This document shows, piece by piece, positions 18,030 through 27,829 of a stretch of 64,000 nucleotides of DNA. Within the stretch, counting starts at the first letter, position 1; the number at the start of each line of letters is the position of its first letter. The stretch is from Parasphingorhabdus sp. (GTDB taxonomy: Bacteria; Pseudomonadota; Alphaproteobacteria; Sphingomonadales; Sphingomonadaceae): assembly GCA_030373505.1 (NCBI GenBank), contig JAUCYS010000002.1:124001-188000 (forward strand). Direction: 5' to 3'. The notes under the pieces are model-generated. The model did no database searches. It was not told the origin of the DNA and was given only the letters and a program-made list of their open reading frames with translations. A program made the translations under genes and the position numbers.

Positions 18030-19474
18030 TGCTGCAGGGAACGGGATCGGATGTCGGAAAATCGGTGCTTGTCGCAGGATTATGCCGGCTGCTGACCCAT
18101 CGCGGCCTAAACGTGCGCCCGTTCAAGCCGCAGAACATGTCCAACAACGCCGCCGTCGCGCAAGGCGGAGAGATCGGCCGGGCACAGGCGCTTCAGGCGC
18201 TGGCCTGTCGCGTCGCCCCCGGCATCGATATGAACCCGGTCCTGATCAAGCCGCAGTCAGACACCGGCGCGCAGGTCGTTGTGCACGGGAAGGTTGTCGG
18301 CACCTTGGGCGCGGCAGATTATCAGCACCGGAAAAGCGAACTGCTGGCGGCGGTGCTGCAATCTTGGCAGCGACTGCGGACGCAGGCCGACATCGTCATT
18401 GTCGAAGGCGCGGGTAGCCCGGCGGAGATCAATCTGCGCGCGGGCGACATCGCCAATATGGGCTTTGCCCGTGCGGCTGGCGTGCCGGTGGTGCTGGTCG
18501 GCGACATCGACCGCGGCGGCGTGATCGCCTCGATCGTCGGCACCAAGATGGTGATCGACGCGGACGATGCAGCGATGATCCAGGGCTTCCTGATCAACAA
18601 GTTTCGCGGGGATGTCCGGTTGTTCGATAATGGCTATGCCGAAATCGAACGCCGCACCGGCTGGGCGGGGCTGGGCGTGATCCCTTGGCTTGCCGCCGCA
18701 CGCCAGCTGCCCGCCGAAGACGCGGTTGTGCTCGACGCCGCAGCCGCCAGCGAGGGTGCGATCACCATTGCGGTCCCGATGCTGTCGCGGATCGCCAATT
18801 TCGACGATTTCGATTCGGTTGCGCACGAACCCGGTGTCCGGCTGATGATGGTGCCACCGGGTCAGCCTTTGCCCGGCGATGCCGCGCTGATCATCCTGCC
18901 GGGGACCAAGGCGACGATCGCCGACCTCGCGTTCCTGCGCGCGCAGCACTGGGATATCGACATCGCGGCGCATGTCAGGCGTGGGGGTGCGCTGCTGGGC
19001 ATCTGCGGCGGCTATCAGATGCTGGGGCAGACTATCGAGGACCCCGATGGTGTCGAAGGCGCGCCCGCAACCGTATCGGGGCTGGGCTACCTGCCGGTCG
19101 TCACCCGGCTGACCGGCGACAAGCGCGTGGTCGAGGTGACCGGAACCAGCATCCGCGATGGCCAGCCCTTTGCTGGCTATGAAATCCATGTCGGCCAGAC
19201 CCGCGCGCTTGGCCCCGTGCAACCGCTGCTGCGGCTGGCCAGCGGCGAGAATGACGGCGCGGTCAGCGCCGACGGGCGGATCGCGGGTTGCTATATCCAC
19301 CGCTTGTTCGATCACCCCGCTCAGCGCGGTGCCTGGCTGGCGCGGCTGGGAGCACAGAGCGACGGCGTCGCCCAGGACCACCGCGTCGATCAGGCGCTCG
19401 ATGCGCTCGCGGCGGCCCTGGAGGAGCATGTCGATGTGGACCGGCTGCTTGGCATTGCGGAGCAAGGGCCATGA
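18017..19474 (+). CDS. cobQ: cobyric acid synthase
   Basis: Glutamine-dependent amidase that amidates four side chains of adenosylcobyrinic acid a,c-diamide. I chose GTG at 18017 because AGGAG (18005-18009) lies 7 nt upstream and the protein then begins [16 protein letters not shown], matching the usual four or so residues before the P-loop; ATG at 18029 is the alternative. The 485 residues have an N-terminal MinD-like domain ([22 protein letters not shown]) and a C-terminal class I glutamine amidotransferase domain with the nucleophile in [10 protein letters not shown] and a His near the end. It overlaps cbiB by 13 nt. Confidence 0.94.
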   Translation: MAAVMLQGTGSDVGKSVLVAGLCRLLTHRGLNVRPFKPQNMSNNAAVAQGGEIGRAQALQALACRVAPGIDMNPVLIKPQSDTGAQVVVHGKVVGTLGAADYQHRKSELLAAVLQSWQRLRTQADIVIVEGAGSPAEINLRAGDIANMGFARAAGVPVVLVGDIDRGGVIASIVGTKMVIDADDAAMIQGFLINKFRGDVRLFDNGYAEIERRTGWAGLGVIPWLAAARQLPAEDAVVLDAAAASEGAITIAVPMLSRIANFDDFDSVAHEPGVRLMMVPPGQPLPGDAALIILPGTKATIADLAFLRAQHWDIDIAAHVRRGGALLGICGGYQMLGQTIEDPDGVEGAPATVSGLGYLPVVTRLTGDKRVVEVTGTSIRDGQPFAGYEIHVGQTRALGPVQPLLRLASGENDGAVSADGRIAGCYIHRLFDHPAQRGAWLARLGAQSDGVAQDHRVDQALDALAAALEEHVDVDRLLGIAEQGP

Positions 19475-20109
19475 CCGGGCCGGTGTTCGACGCCGCCTTT
19501 CGCGATCAGCTGGATTGCCTGCTGGCATGGCGCCGCGATGTGCGCCACTTCCAGACGCGCAACATGCCCGACGGACTTCTCGACACGCTGCTCGAAGCCG
19601 CGTGTCATGGACCGTCAGTCGGCAACGCCCAGCCGTGGCGGTTTGTCCGCATCCGTTCGCCCGAGCGCCGCGCTGCCCTCATAGCCGAGGTCGATACGCA
19701 GAAGCGCGCCGCTGGCGAGGCCTATTCCGGAGATCACAAGGCGCTTTACGAGACTCTGAAGCTGCACGGTCTGCGCGAGGCCCCCGAAATCGTCGCGGTA
19801 TTCTGCGATGAGCAGTCGGAGACCGGCCATGGCCTTGGCCGCGCGACGATGCCCGAAACCCTCTGCTGGTCGGTGGTCACCGCGGTGCAAACGCTGTGGC
19901 TCTCCGCCCGGGCGCACGGCATCGGGATGGGCTGGGTGTCGATCATCAATCCTGCGGGCATGAATGCCATGCTGGACGTACCGGCACACTGGCGCTTCAT
20001 CGCCTTGCTGTGTCTGGGCTATCCCGAGCGCGAAACCGATACGCCCGAGCTGGTCCGGCATGGCTGGCAGGACCGGCTACCGCCCACAACCACACGACTG
20101 GAGCGCTGA
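19471..20109 (+). CDS. bluB: 5,6-dimethylbenzimidazole synthase
   Basis: Oxygen-dependent nitroreductase-fold enzyme that cannibalises FMNH2 to make 5,6-dimethylbenzimidazole, the lower ligand of B12. The 212 residues begin with the family pattern [10 protein letters not shown], then [19 protein letters not shown], the segment [21 protein letters not shown] and [12 protein letters not shown]. It starts with a 4-nt overlap on cobQ and ends overlapping cobT. Its presence indicates the host makes true cobalamin under aerobic conditions. Confidence 0.94.
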   Translation: MTGPVFDAAFRDQLDCLLAWRRDVRHFQTRNMPDGLLDTLLEAACHGPSVGNAQPWRFVRIRSPERRAALIAEVDTQKRAAGEAYSGDHKALYETLKLHGLREAPEIVAVFCDEQSETGHGLGRATMPETLCWSVVTAVQTLWLSARAHGIGMGWVSIINPAGMNAMLDVPAHWRFIALLCLGYPERETDTPELVRHGWQDRLPPTTTRLER

Positions 20110-21107
20110 TGATCACCCGCGAAGATGTTCAGGCCAAGCTCGACGCTCTCGCCAAGCCGGTGGGCAGCCTGGGGCAGCTCGAGGCACTGGCGGTGGAGCT
20201 CGCGGTGGCAAGCCAGTCGCTCGCTCCACTCACCTGCCCGCGCCGCCTTGTCCTGTTTGCCGCCGATCATGGCGTGGTTGCGCAGGGGGTAACGCTCTGG
20301 CCCTCGGCGGTTACCACCGCGATGGTCGAAACGATCCTGAGCGGCAAGGCCAGCAGCACTGCGCTCGCCAAGGCGCAAGGGGCGGATTTTCGGGTGGTCG
20401 ATGCCGGCATGATCCAGCCCCCGTGCGAGCCATGGCCTGATCATTTCAACGCGTCGCCCGTTGCTCCGGGAACGGCCGACCTCAGCCGGGGCGAGGCGAT
20501 GACGGTGGAGCAGTTCGATTCCGCCTGGGCGCTGGGCGAGGCAGAGGCGCAACTGGCGGCCGATGCGGGCTATCGGTTGCTGATCGCGGGCGAGATGGGA
20601 ATCGGCAACACCACCGCTGCCGCCTGCCTGACCCACGCGCTGGTCGGTATCGACGCCGAGATTGCCACCGGCAGCGGTGCCGGCGCGGATTCGGCGATGC
20701 GCGCGATCAAGCGCGATATCGTCACCTCTGCAGTCAAACGGCTGAACGGACGCACCGACAAGGCCGCGATGGCGGCCATCGCAGGCTTCGAGATCGCCGC
20801 GATGGCGGGCTTCTATGCCGCAGCCGCACGGCTGAGCAGGCTGGTGCTGCTCGATGGCTATGTCACCACCGCCGCGGCGCTGATCGCCGAACAGCTCTGC
20901 CCGGGCACCCGCGCGGTGATGATCGCGGGCCATCTCTCCGCCGAGCCGGGCCATCGCGCGGCGCTCACCCATCTTGGCCTTACCCCGGTGCTCGAGTGGC
21001 AAATGCGGCTGGGCGAAGGCAGCGGTGCGCTGGTCGCGCTACCCTTGCTCGACAGTGCCGCCGCATTGCTGTGCGATGTCGCACGGCTGGCGGATATCGG
21101 GACCTGA
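20109..21107 (+). CDS. cobT: nicotinate-nucleotide:DMB phosphoribosyltransferase
   Basis: Activates 5,6-dimethylbenzimidazole (from BluB) to alpha-ribazole 5'-phosphate. The 332-residue protein starts at the ATG overlapping the bluB stop. Signatures are KPVGSLGQLE, FAADHGVVAQGVTLWPSAVT, AGEMGIGNTTAAA and the GEGSGALVALPLLDSA C-terminus with the catalytic Glu. One base separates its stop from the cobS start. Confidence 0.96.
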   Translation: MITREDVQAKLDALAKPVGSLGQLEALAVELAVASQSLAPLTCPRRLVLFAADHGVVAQGVTLWPSAVTTAMVETILSGKASSTALAKAQGADFRVVDAGMIQPPCEPWPDHFNASPVAPGTADLSRGEAMTVEQFDSAWALGEAEAQLAADAGYRLLIAGEMGIGNTTAAACLTHALVGIDAEIATGSGAGADSAMRAIKRDIVTSAVKRLNGRTDKAAMAAIAGFEIAAMAGFYAAAARLSRLVLLDGYVTTAAALIAEQLCPGTRAVMIAGHLSAEPGHRAALTHLGLTPVLEWQMRLGEGSGALVALPLLDSAAALLCDVARLADIGT

Positions 21108-21108
21108 T

Positions 21109-21900
21109 ATGGCGGAAAGATACCCGGCTTGGGCTCCTCCGCTGCTTGCGATCCAGTTCCTCACGCGCATTCCCGTTCCCGGCACCGCATCGCTGAGCGC
21201 GCAGCAGGTTGCAACCGGGCTGGTGCAGGCGGTGGGCTGGTTTCCGCTGGTAGGCGCAGGCATAGGTGCCATCACGGCAGCCATTGCGCTAGCAGCGGCC
21301 AGCATCTGGCCCGCCTTGGTCGCGGTGCTGATCGCGCTGGCGATAGAGGCGCGGCTGACCGGTGCGTTTCATGAAGATGCGGTCGCTGATTTCTGCGACG
21401 CTTTCGGCGGCGGCCTCACCGCGGACGACGTCCGGCGAATCATGAAGGACAGCCGCATCGGCAGCTTCGGCAGCCTAGGGCTGATACTGGCGGTCGGTTT
21501 GCGCGCGGCACTGACGCTGGCGGTGATCGAGACATTGCCCCCGTTGCTGGCATTCCTCACCATCGTCGCTGCGGCGAGCTTCGGCCGGCTGATGGTCGTG
21601 GTGCTGATGACCCTGGTCGCGCCCGCGCCCCAGGGCACCGGCCTCGCCAAGGATGTCGCCTCGGGCGTCAGTCTGTCCATGCTGATCAAGGCGCTGGTGA
21701 CGGCGCTGCCCGGTTTGCTGGGCTTTGCCATGCTTGCACCTCTTGCTCTTGGGGCAGCCGCGCTGGGTGCCTGGGCCTTCCTCTGGTGGTTCCGCGCATT
21801 GCTGCTGAGCCGGATCGGCGGCAGCTCCGGCGACTGCCTGGGCTTTGCCGCTTATGTCAGCCAGCTGATCCTGCTACTGGCGGCAACGGCTGCTTTATGA
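21109..21900 (+). CDS. cobS: adenosylcobinamide-GDP ribazoletransferase
   Basis: Cobalamin-5'-phosphate synthase, the membrane enzyme that joins adenosylcobinamide-GDP to alpha-ribazole phosphate. The 263 residues begin with AIQFLTRIPVPG, then GWFPLVGAGIGA, HEDAVADFCDAFGGGLTADDVRRIMKDSRIGSFG (family signature, read in pieces) and several hydrophobic helices. It overlaps the phosphatase gene by 4 nt. Confidence 0.95.
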   Translation: MAERYPAWAPPLLAIQFLTRIPVPGTASLSAQQVATGLVQAVGWFPLVGAGIGAITAAIALAAASIWPALVAVLIALAIEARLTGAFHEDAVADFCDAFGGGLTADDVRRIMKDSRIGSFGSLGLILAVGLRAALTLAVIETLPPLLAFLTIVAAASFGRLMVVVLMTLVAPAPQGTGLAKDVASGVSLSMLIKALVTALPGLLGFAMLAPLALGAAALGAWAFLWWFRALLLSRIGGSSGDCLGFAAYVSQLILLLAATAAL

Positions 21901-22439
21901 TGGCGCGTACGGTGCTGCTGGTCCGGCACACCGAGGTCGCCCGCGCCTGGCAGGGGCGCTGCTATGGCCAAAGCGACATGGGGCTGAGCCGCGCAGGCGC
22001 CGCCCATGCGCACGCGCTCGCGCCTCAACTTGCGGCATGGCAACCGGACATCGTGCTGCACTCCGGCCTGCGCCGCGCACGCATTTTGGCGGAGGCGACC
22101 GCAGGCGTGGCAGGAATTCCCGTGCATATGGTTGCGGCCTGGAAGGAACGCGATTTCGGTACCTGGGAAGGGCGCAGCTGGACAGCGATTTACCGCCAAA
22201 CGGGTAACGCCATGGACGGGATGATCGACGACCCCGAAGGCTTTCGTCCGGGCGGTGGCGAGACCACCATGGAGCTCGCAGCGCGTTCACTCGCTGCGTT
22301 GGGGGACTTGCCGTCAAAGCGGATGTTAATTGTCTCCCACGGGGGGCCAATAGCAGCCATTGTCGGAACGCTGCAGAGCGTGCCCGTGCGCGACTGGCCA
22401 GGGCTGGTCCCCGCTGCCGGGGCCTTTATAGAGCTTTAG
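21897..22439 (+). CDS. cobC: alpha-ribazole phosphatase-like histidine phosphatase
   Basis: Member of the phosphoglycerate-mutase-like superfamily, probably removing the 5'-phosphate from alpha-ribazole phosphate or cobalamin phosphate. The N-terminus has LLVRHTEVA with the catalytic His, then CYGQSDMGLSRAG, RRARILAEAT, ERDFGTWEGRSW and the second His in LIVSHGGPIAA. It has 180 residues and overlaps cobS by 4 nt. It closes the 10-kb B12 gene run. Specificity is inferred from position. Confidence 0.88.
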   Translation: MMARTVLLVRHTEVARAWQGRCYGQSDMGLSRAGAAHAHALAPQLAAWQPDIVLHSGLRRARILAEATAGVAGIPVHMVAAWKERDFGTWEGRSWTAIYRQTGNAMDGMIDDPEGFRPGGGETTMELAARSLAALGDLPSKRMLIVSHGGPIAAIVGTLQSVPVRDWPGLVPAAGAFIEL

Positions 22440-22616
22440 CAGCCGATGTGGAGGGATGCGCTACCGCTTGAGGATTGACCGCTGTCGAGGGTTTAACCCC
22501 GTTTAGCGGCCATTCCGTAAACGGCCCAATTCCCTCCGACCTGAACTGCGCCTTCAACGACGGGCTGCTTGGCGCCGCTTGCTTCGCTATTCCAAAAGTC
22601 TGCCAGACGGGTTTCG

Positions 22617-23267
22617 TCAGCTGTCGGCTTTCTTCTGGCCATATTGCCGGAAGGCTCCGAGGATCCGCTCCATCTCGGCCTCTTCCAGCAGCTTGGGGCC
22701 GCCCACTGCAAAGGTGCCGCAGTAGACGGCGGCCTGCTCCTCGATCTCCTCGGCGATCGCCATCGCTAGGGGCAGCGCAGGCGCCAGCGTGATGAGACCA
22801 TGGTTGGCCATCAGGCAGGCGTAGCGCCCCTCCAGCGTCTCGACGACACCCGCGGCAAGCTCCTCGCTTCCGAAGGTCGCATAGGGTGCGACCGGAACGC
22901 TCGCCCCGCCACTCACCGCGACCATGTAATGCAGAGGAGGAATCTCGAGATGGGCACAGGCGAGGATGGTCGAGTAGCGGGCGTGGCAATGTACGATTGC
23001 GTTGGCATCGGCGCGCCTGTTGTAAACACCCATATGCATCCGCCACTCGCTCGACGGGCGTGCCGCTCCTTCCGCGACGCTGCCATCCCTGTCGACGAAG
23101 ACCATGAGATCGGGGGTCAGGCGATCGGGCGTCACGCCCGAGGGGGTCACGAGCATTCCGGATCCGAAGCGCATCGAAATATTGCCGGAGGTCCCGCGAT
23201 TGAGGCCCCGCGCATCGAGCGTGCGCATCGCATCGGTCAGCAACTTGCGGGCCTCGTCTTCGGTCAT
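22617..23267 (-). CDS. class II aldolase/adducin family protein
   Basis: Zinc-dependent aldolase fold of the L-fuculose-phosphate/L-ribulose-5-phosphate epimerase group, 216 residues. Visible signatures are GTSGNISMR (substrate phosphate loop), the metal-binding HCHARYS near residue 94 and NHGLITLAP. Members cleave phosphorylated ketoses to dihydroxyacetone phosphate plus an aldehyde or act as epimerases. It overlaps the kinase gene by 4 nt, so substrate of one is probably product of the other. The true substrate is unknown. Confidence 0.87.
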   Translation of the reverse strand: MTEDEARKLLTDAMRTLDARGLNRGTSGNISMRFGSGMLVTPSGVTPDRLTPDLMVFVDRDGSVAEGAARPSSEWRMHMGVYNRRADANAIVHCHARYSTILACAHLEIPPLHYMVAVSGGASVPVAPYATFGSEELAAGVVETLEGRYACLMANHGLITLAPALPLAMAIAEEIEEQAAVYCGTFAVGGPKLLEEAEMERILGAFRQYGQKKADS

Positions 23268-24214
23268 CGGCGTTCGTCCTTCACTGGCGTGTCTAGCATG
23301 AATGCCATGGTCGAGTCATAGTCTTCGAGCATGCCGAGCGTGCCAACGCCCATCGCGACCCGTGCTGCGGTCGCGACCGCGAAACGCAATGCCCCCGCCT
23401 GGTCCAGGCCGCGCGTGCGCCCTGCAATATAGCCAGCGCACAGGCTGTCGCCGCAACTGGTCGTGTCGACAGGATCAATGCGATGCGCGGGTGCGTGGAT
23501 TTGCTCGTCGGACAGAACAAGCAGGGCACCCTCTCCCCCCAGCTTGACAAGGCAGCCTTTCGCCCCGCGCGCCATGAAGCGGTGCGCGCCCTCGACAGGA
23601 TCGTCGGTGCCCGCAAGTTCGCGCATTTCGGCGAGGCTGGGCATGAACAGATCGACATGCGGAAGCAGCGTGTCGAGATCGCTCTGCGCGGCCTCCGTCG
23701 GGGCGATCAGATCACAGGAGGTGAAAACACCGCGTGCCTGCGCCTCGCGCAGGAAGTCCGCGCCTTTGCCCATCGTGCCGGGAAAGCCCACCGCCGCCCA
23801 GTGGACGTTGCGAGTGCGATCGAGTGCGGCGAACTCTGCCTCGGTGACGGGCGCGAATATGCTGGCCCCCATCATGTGCCAGTTGGGGCGATCGCCATTG
23901 GGGCGGATCGGCAGGACCGTGGTCGATGTTGGCCAGGTCGGGTCGATCGCCAGCATGCTCGTGTCGACCCCGGCACCATCCAGCATCGAGCGCACGACCT
24001 GCCCCTGCGGATCGTCGCCGACTGCCGAGGAGAGTGCCGTGCGAAGGCCCAGCGTCTGCGCTACGAAAGCGGTGCCCCCTGCTGTGCCAGCCGGCGAAAG
24101 CGCGATCTTCTCCACGATCTGCCCGGTCTCGCCTTCGGGCAGCGAGGCAACCGGGCGAACCGTGATGTCGAGCGTCGTGAGGCCGACGCAAAGCAGGTCG
24201 ATCGGCGCAGCCAC
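23264..24214 (-). CDS. PfkB-family carbohydrate kinase
   Basis: Ribokinase-like sugar kinase of 316 residues. The N-terminal PfkB region reads AGTAGGTAFVAQTLGLRT and the C-terminal catalytic motif is DTTSCGDSLCAGYIAG, with the catalytic Asp kept but the more usual GAGD anion-hole replaced by SCGD. It lies between the aldolase and the aminotransferase, overlapping the first by 4 nt and abutting the second, so the three are co-expressed and probably consecutive steps. Substrate unknown. Confidence 0.88.
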   Translation of the reverse strand: MAAPIDLLCVGLTTLDITVRPVASLPEGETGQIVEKIALSPAGTAGGTAFVAQTLGLRTALSSAVGDDPQGQVVRSMLDGAGVDTSMLAIDPTWPTSTTVLPIRPNGDRPNWHMMGASIFAPVTEAEFAALDRTRNVHWAAVGFPGTMGKGADFLREAQARGVFTSCDLIAPTEAAQSDLDTLLPHVDLFMPSLAEMRELAGTDDPVEGAHRFMARGAKGCLVKLGGEGALLVLSDEQIHAPAHRIDPVDTTSCGDSLCAGYIAGRTRGLDQAGALRFAVATAARVAMGVGTLGMLEDYDSTMAFMLDTPVKDERR

Positions 24215-25485
24215 TATGCCGAAGCCGCCGCCAGCGCAGTCATCAGCGGGTGCGGCGGGATCTCGTCCAGCTTGCCCGCCAATGTGGCGAAGGCGTCATC
24301 GGCGGCGGCGATGGTTTCCTCGATATCACTCTCGGTCATCGCCGCGCACAGGAACATGTTGTGCCAGGGATGCAGATAGAAGCCACGGGCGAGCATTTCC
24401 TGCGTCCAGGCATAGCCGACGCTGAAATCCGCATCGTCGGCGAACATGATCTGCGGCATCTGGACCGGCCCCGACTGGCGGAGCGTGAAGCCGTGCTTCT
24501 CCGCTGCGCCCCCCAGCCCCTCGCGCAGGCGCGCGCCGAGGCGCTCCGACTGTTCGAGATAGTCGCTTTCGCGGATGATCCGCAGGGTTTCGATCGCCGC
24601 CGCCATCGGCACAGCCGAAAGCCAGAACGATCCGGTCGCATAGATCGACCCCGCGCCCTCGCGGCAGCTGTCCGAACCCAGCAGCGCCGAGATCGGGTGT
24701 CCATTGGCGAAGCATTTGCCCCATGCGCTCAGGTCCGGTTGGACGCCGAGTTGGGTCCAGCTGCTGCCGCGCGCCAGGCGGAAGCCGGCGCGGACCTCGT
24801 CGACGATCAGCATCGCCCCGGCCTCGTCGCACAATTCGCGCGCACGGCGGGCATAAGCGGGTTCGGGCGCTTCCTGATCGATGAAGGCATCGTGTTTGAA
24901 AGGAGAGGCGAAGATCGCGGCCAGATCGTCTCCCGCCTCTGCCACTGCGGCTTCGAGGCTGGCGACGTCGTTATAGGCGTAGACGCGCAGATGCGCGCGG
25001 TCTTCGGGTACGGTCCCGGCCGGGATCGGCGTGCACCACGGCGCGGCGCCATGATAGGCGCCCTTGGCGACCAGCACGATCCGCTTGCCGGTCTGCGCGC
25101 GCGCGCTGCTCATCGCCATGGTCGTGGCGTCGGTGCCGTTCTTACAGAACATCGCCCAGTCAGCATGGTCGACCATCTCGACCATGGTTTCGGCAAGCTC
25201 GACCATCAGGGGAGAAGGCCCGGTCAGCGTATCGCCGATCTCGGCCTGCGCCCGCGCTGCCGCCTCGACCCGCTCGTCCTTGTATCCCAGCAGGCTCGGG
25301 CCGTAGGCGCACATATAGTCGAGGTAGCGATTGCCATCGACATCCCAGATATACGCGCCCTCCGCCTTCTCGAAGAACTGCGGGAACCCTGCCGGCATGA
25401 TCCGCACCGACTGGTGACCATACATTCCGTTCGGAATGACTTTCAGCGCACGCTCTCGAAGCGCAGCATCCTTTGTTTGGCTCAT
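24214..25485 (-). CDS. class III aminotransferase (GSA aminomutase-like)
   Basis: PLP enzyme of 423 residues related to glutamate-1-semialdehyde 2,1-aminomutase. Motifs include YLDYMCAYGPSLLGY, FCKNGTDATTMAM (phosphate-binding), GAYHGAAPWC, LIVDEVRAGFRL (Asp to pyridine N) and the Schiff-base Lys in SAWGKCFANGHPISALLG. It is not likely to be the heme-pathway enzyme because it sits with a sugar kinase, an aldolase and a TonB receptor; an amino-sugar or amino-alcohol substrate is more plausible. Shares one base with the kinase gene and starts 18 nt after the receptor stop. Confidence 0.85.
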   Translation of the reverse strand: MSQTKDAALRERALKVIPNGMYGHQSVRIMPAGFPQFFEKAEGAYIWDVDGNRYLDYMCAYGPSLLGYKDERVEAAARAQAEIGDTLTGPSPLMVELAETMVEMVDHADWAMFCKNGTDATTMAMSSARAQTGKRIVLVAKGAYHGAAPWCTPIPAGTVPEDRAHLRVYAYNDVASLEAAVAEAGDDLAAIFASPFKHDAFIDQEAPEPAYARRARELCDEAGAMLIVDEVRAGFRLARGSSWTQLGVQPDLSAWGKCFANGHPISALLGSDSCREGAGSIYATGSFWLSAVPMAAAIETLRIIRESDYLEQSERLGARLREGLGGAAEKHGFTLRQSGPVQMPQIMFADDADFSVGYAWTQEMLARGFYLHPWHNMFLCAAMTESDIEETIAAADDAFATLAGKLDEIPPHPLMTALAAASA

Positions 25486-25503
25486 AGCGATCTCACTTTC
25501 TGG

Positions 25504-27753
25504 TCAGAATTTGAAAACGGCCTGCACGCCATAGGTGGACGGATCATTATAGTTGATCTGGTCCATCGTCACGACAGGCGAAATATAGGTGATGTAGCGG
25601 GTGCCGGTGACGTTCTTGCCCCACAGCGCGAGCTCCAGCCTTTCGTCCGCCGACAACCAGGAGAACCTGAGGTTCGCGGTGCCATAGGCCTTCACCCGAT
25701 TGGCACGGGCGTTGTCGGGAGTGAGGAAGCTCTCCGACTGGAAGCTGCCGTCCGCCCGCAACTGCAATGAGCTGCCGCCCGACAGAGGCTGAGTGACCGA
25801 GAACCCGGTCGAGATCGAGAAACCGGGCGCGTTGACCAGGTTGTTACCCGCATAGTCCTCCGCCGCCAGCGCAGTGAATTGCTTGTACTTGGCATGAAGG
25901 AAGCTGGCGTTCACGAAGGCGTTGAAGTTGCGCGAAGGCTGCACCTGCAATTCGACTTCCAGACCGTAAAGCTCTGCATTGCCCGCGTTGAGCTTGCGCT
26001 GCACCGGCAACACGCCGGAGGTGTCGAACACGAATACCTGAAGATCGCGATAGTCGTAATAGAAGGCTGCGGCGTTGAAGCGCAGCGTGCGGTCGAGCAG
26101 GTCGCTCTTGAAACCCACCTCGTAGGCATAGAGCGTCTCGGAGTCGAAGGGCTGCAACTGCGCCGGATCGCTGGACGAACCGCCGGCGAACCCTCCGCTA
26201 TTATATCCCTTTGACGACGACGCATAGACCATCACATCGTCGGTCGCCTGGTACGACAGCGCGGCGCGCCAGGACAGATCCTTGAACGTCTTCGAACCTT
26301 CGAAATCCAGCACCGGAACGACGACCACGTCGTCGAAGAAGGCCCGGTAATCGAAATCGATGCTGTCGACCGAATAACGCAAGCCGCCGGTCAGCGTGAG
26401 CCGGTCGGTCAGCTCGACATCGGCTTGAGCGAAGGCGGCCCAGCTTTCGGTCGTCTGGGTGTAGGGATAGGCGTAATTGCCGATCGAATTGACCGGATCA
26501 AAAGTCCCGAGCAGATCGTTGGGATCCCGGAGGACGCGCAGAATGTCGAACGAGCTGTCCGTGACCAGCTTGTCGTGGAAATAAAATCCGCCGACGATCC
26601 AGTTCACCGAACCGCTATCGCGCGACTGGAGCCGCAGTTCCTGGCTATATTGCTCCGGACGGTCGACATAAGTGGCCGTCAGAACGTTGTTCGGGCTGGC
26701 ATCGGTATCCTCCAGCGTATTGCGGCGGACCTGCTCATAGGCCGAAATCGAGGTCAGCGTCACATCGCCGATATCGATCTTGCCGGTCAGCGATGCGCCG
26801 AACACATCGACGCGTTCCCGCCCTTCGATGTCATAATCACCCGCATTGATATCGCCGTCGGTATCAGCATAGCCGAGCCCGTCTAGCGGCACCGACCCCG
26901 CAAAGATGGGATTGCCCACAAGGTCCACGCCCGATCCGCGGTGCTGGAATTGCCGTGCATCGCCGCGGCTCTGGCCACCGTGAACGATTGCCCGAACCAG
27001 TACGTCCGGGTTCGGCGTAAAGTCGACGATCGCTCTCCCCGCCCACATGTCGAGCGCGTTGAGCTTGTTACCGGTCACCCTGTTGAGCAGCCAGCCGTCG
27101 CGGCGCAGATAGGTGCCCGAAACGCGGGCCTTCAGCACATCGCCCAGGATCGCCCCGCCGATACCGGCTTCGGCCTGCACCTCGTTAAACCGCCCGTAGG
27201 AGACCGCCGCATCGGCGCTGAGTTCATCTGTCGGCTTGCGCGAGGAAAAACGGATCGCACCTGCGGTCGTGTTGCGGCCGTAGAGCGTCCCCTGAGGACC
27301 TTTGAGCACCTCTATCCCGTCGCTGTCGAACACGTTGAACAGCTTGCCCGCGTTGGCGCCGAGGAAGACGTCGTCGACATAGACGCCGACCGCGCCTGTG
27401 GTGTTGGAATTGAAATCGCCAATGCCGACGCCGCGCAGGAACAGCGATGTTGTCGTCGACGATGTCCCCGCCTGGATGGACAGACTCGGGACGACGAGCG
27501 TCAGATCGCGCGGATCGCGGATGCCGACTTTGGTCAGTTCATCGCCGCTGATGGCAGTGACGCTGATCGGAACGTCCTGAATGTCCTGCTCGCGCCGCTG
27601 CGCGGTCACGACGATGACGTTGAGCCCGGCCTCGTCGGCGCCTTGGTCAGCGGATTGCTCGTCGGCGATCTCACCGAACGACTCTTGCGCAGCTGCAACT
27701 GCAGGCATCAGGGCCAAAAATGAGACCGAAAGGGCTCCAAAAACACGTTTCAT
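25504..27753 (-). CDS. TonB-dependent receptor
   Basis: Outer-membrane receptor of 749 residues. I chose ATG at 27753 because GGGGAGG lies 7 nt upstream and a good signal peptide follows (MKRVFGALSVSFLALMPAVAAAQ). The TonB box region reads LNVIVVTAQRREQDIQDVPIS, followed by a plug domain with DGIEVLKGPQGTLYGRNTTAGAI and a barrel ending in GVQAVFKF. This type is abundant in sphingomonads and usually imports carbohydrates or aromatic or other catabolic substrates. It precedes the aminotransferase-kinase-aldolase genes and probably imports their substrate. Confidence 0.92.
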   Translation of the reverse strand: MKRVFGALSVSFLALMPAVAAAQESFGEIADEQSADQGADEAGLNVIVVTAQRREQDIQDVPISVTAISGDELTKVGIRDPRDLTLVVPSLSIQAGTSSTTTSLFLRGVGIGDFNSNTTGAVGVYVDDVFLGANAGKLFNVFDSDGIEVLKGPQGTLYGRNTTAGAIRFSSRKPTDELSADAAVSYGRFNEVQAEAGIGGAILGDVLKARVSGTYLRRDGWLLNRVTGNKLNALDMWAGRAIVDFTPNPDVLVRAIVHGGQSRGDARQFQHRGSGVDLVGNPIFAGSVPLDGLGYADTDGDINAGDYDIEGRERVDVFGASLTGKIDIGDVTLTSISAYEQVRRNTLEDTDASPNNVLTATYVDRPEQYSQELRLQSRDSGSVNWIVGGFYFHDKLVTDSSFDILRVLRDPNDLLGTFDPVNSIGNYAYPYTQTTESWAAFAQADVELTDRLTLTGGLRYSVDSIDFDYRAFFDDVVVVPVLDFEGSKTFKDLSWRAALSYQATDDVMVYASSSKGYNSGGFAGGSSSDPAQLQPFDSETLYAYEVGFKSDLLDRTLRFNAAAFYYDYRDLQVFVFDTSGVLPVQRKLNAGNAELYGLEVELQVQPSRNFNAFVNASFLHAKYKQFTALAAEDYAGNNLVNAPGFSISTGFSVTQPLSGGSSLQLRADGSFQSESFLTPDNARANRVKAYGTANLRFSWLSADERLELALWGKNVTGTRYITYISPVVTMDQINYNDPSTYGVQAVFKF

Positions 27754-27783
27754 TAGCTTTCCTCCCCAGGAGATAATCAGATA

Positions 27784-27796
27784 TTTGTCGGGTTTA
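27784..27796 (+). promoter_or_regulatory. operator-like site, copy 1
   Basis: TTTGTCGGGTTTA lies 31 nt before the TonB receptor start and matches the reverse complement of 27846-27858 at 12 of 13 bases. On the receptor side it falls just downstream of a possible -35 (TTGACT, 27818-27823 on the minus strand). Confidence 0.5.
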
Positions 27797-27829
27797 GAGA
27801 GCATGCCACTTAGAATGAGTCAAGATAAT

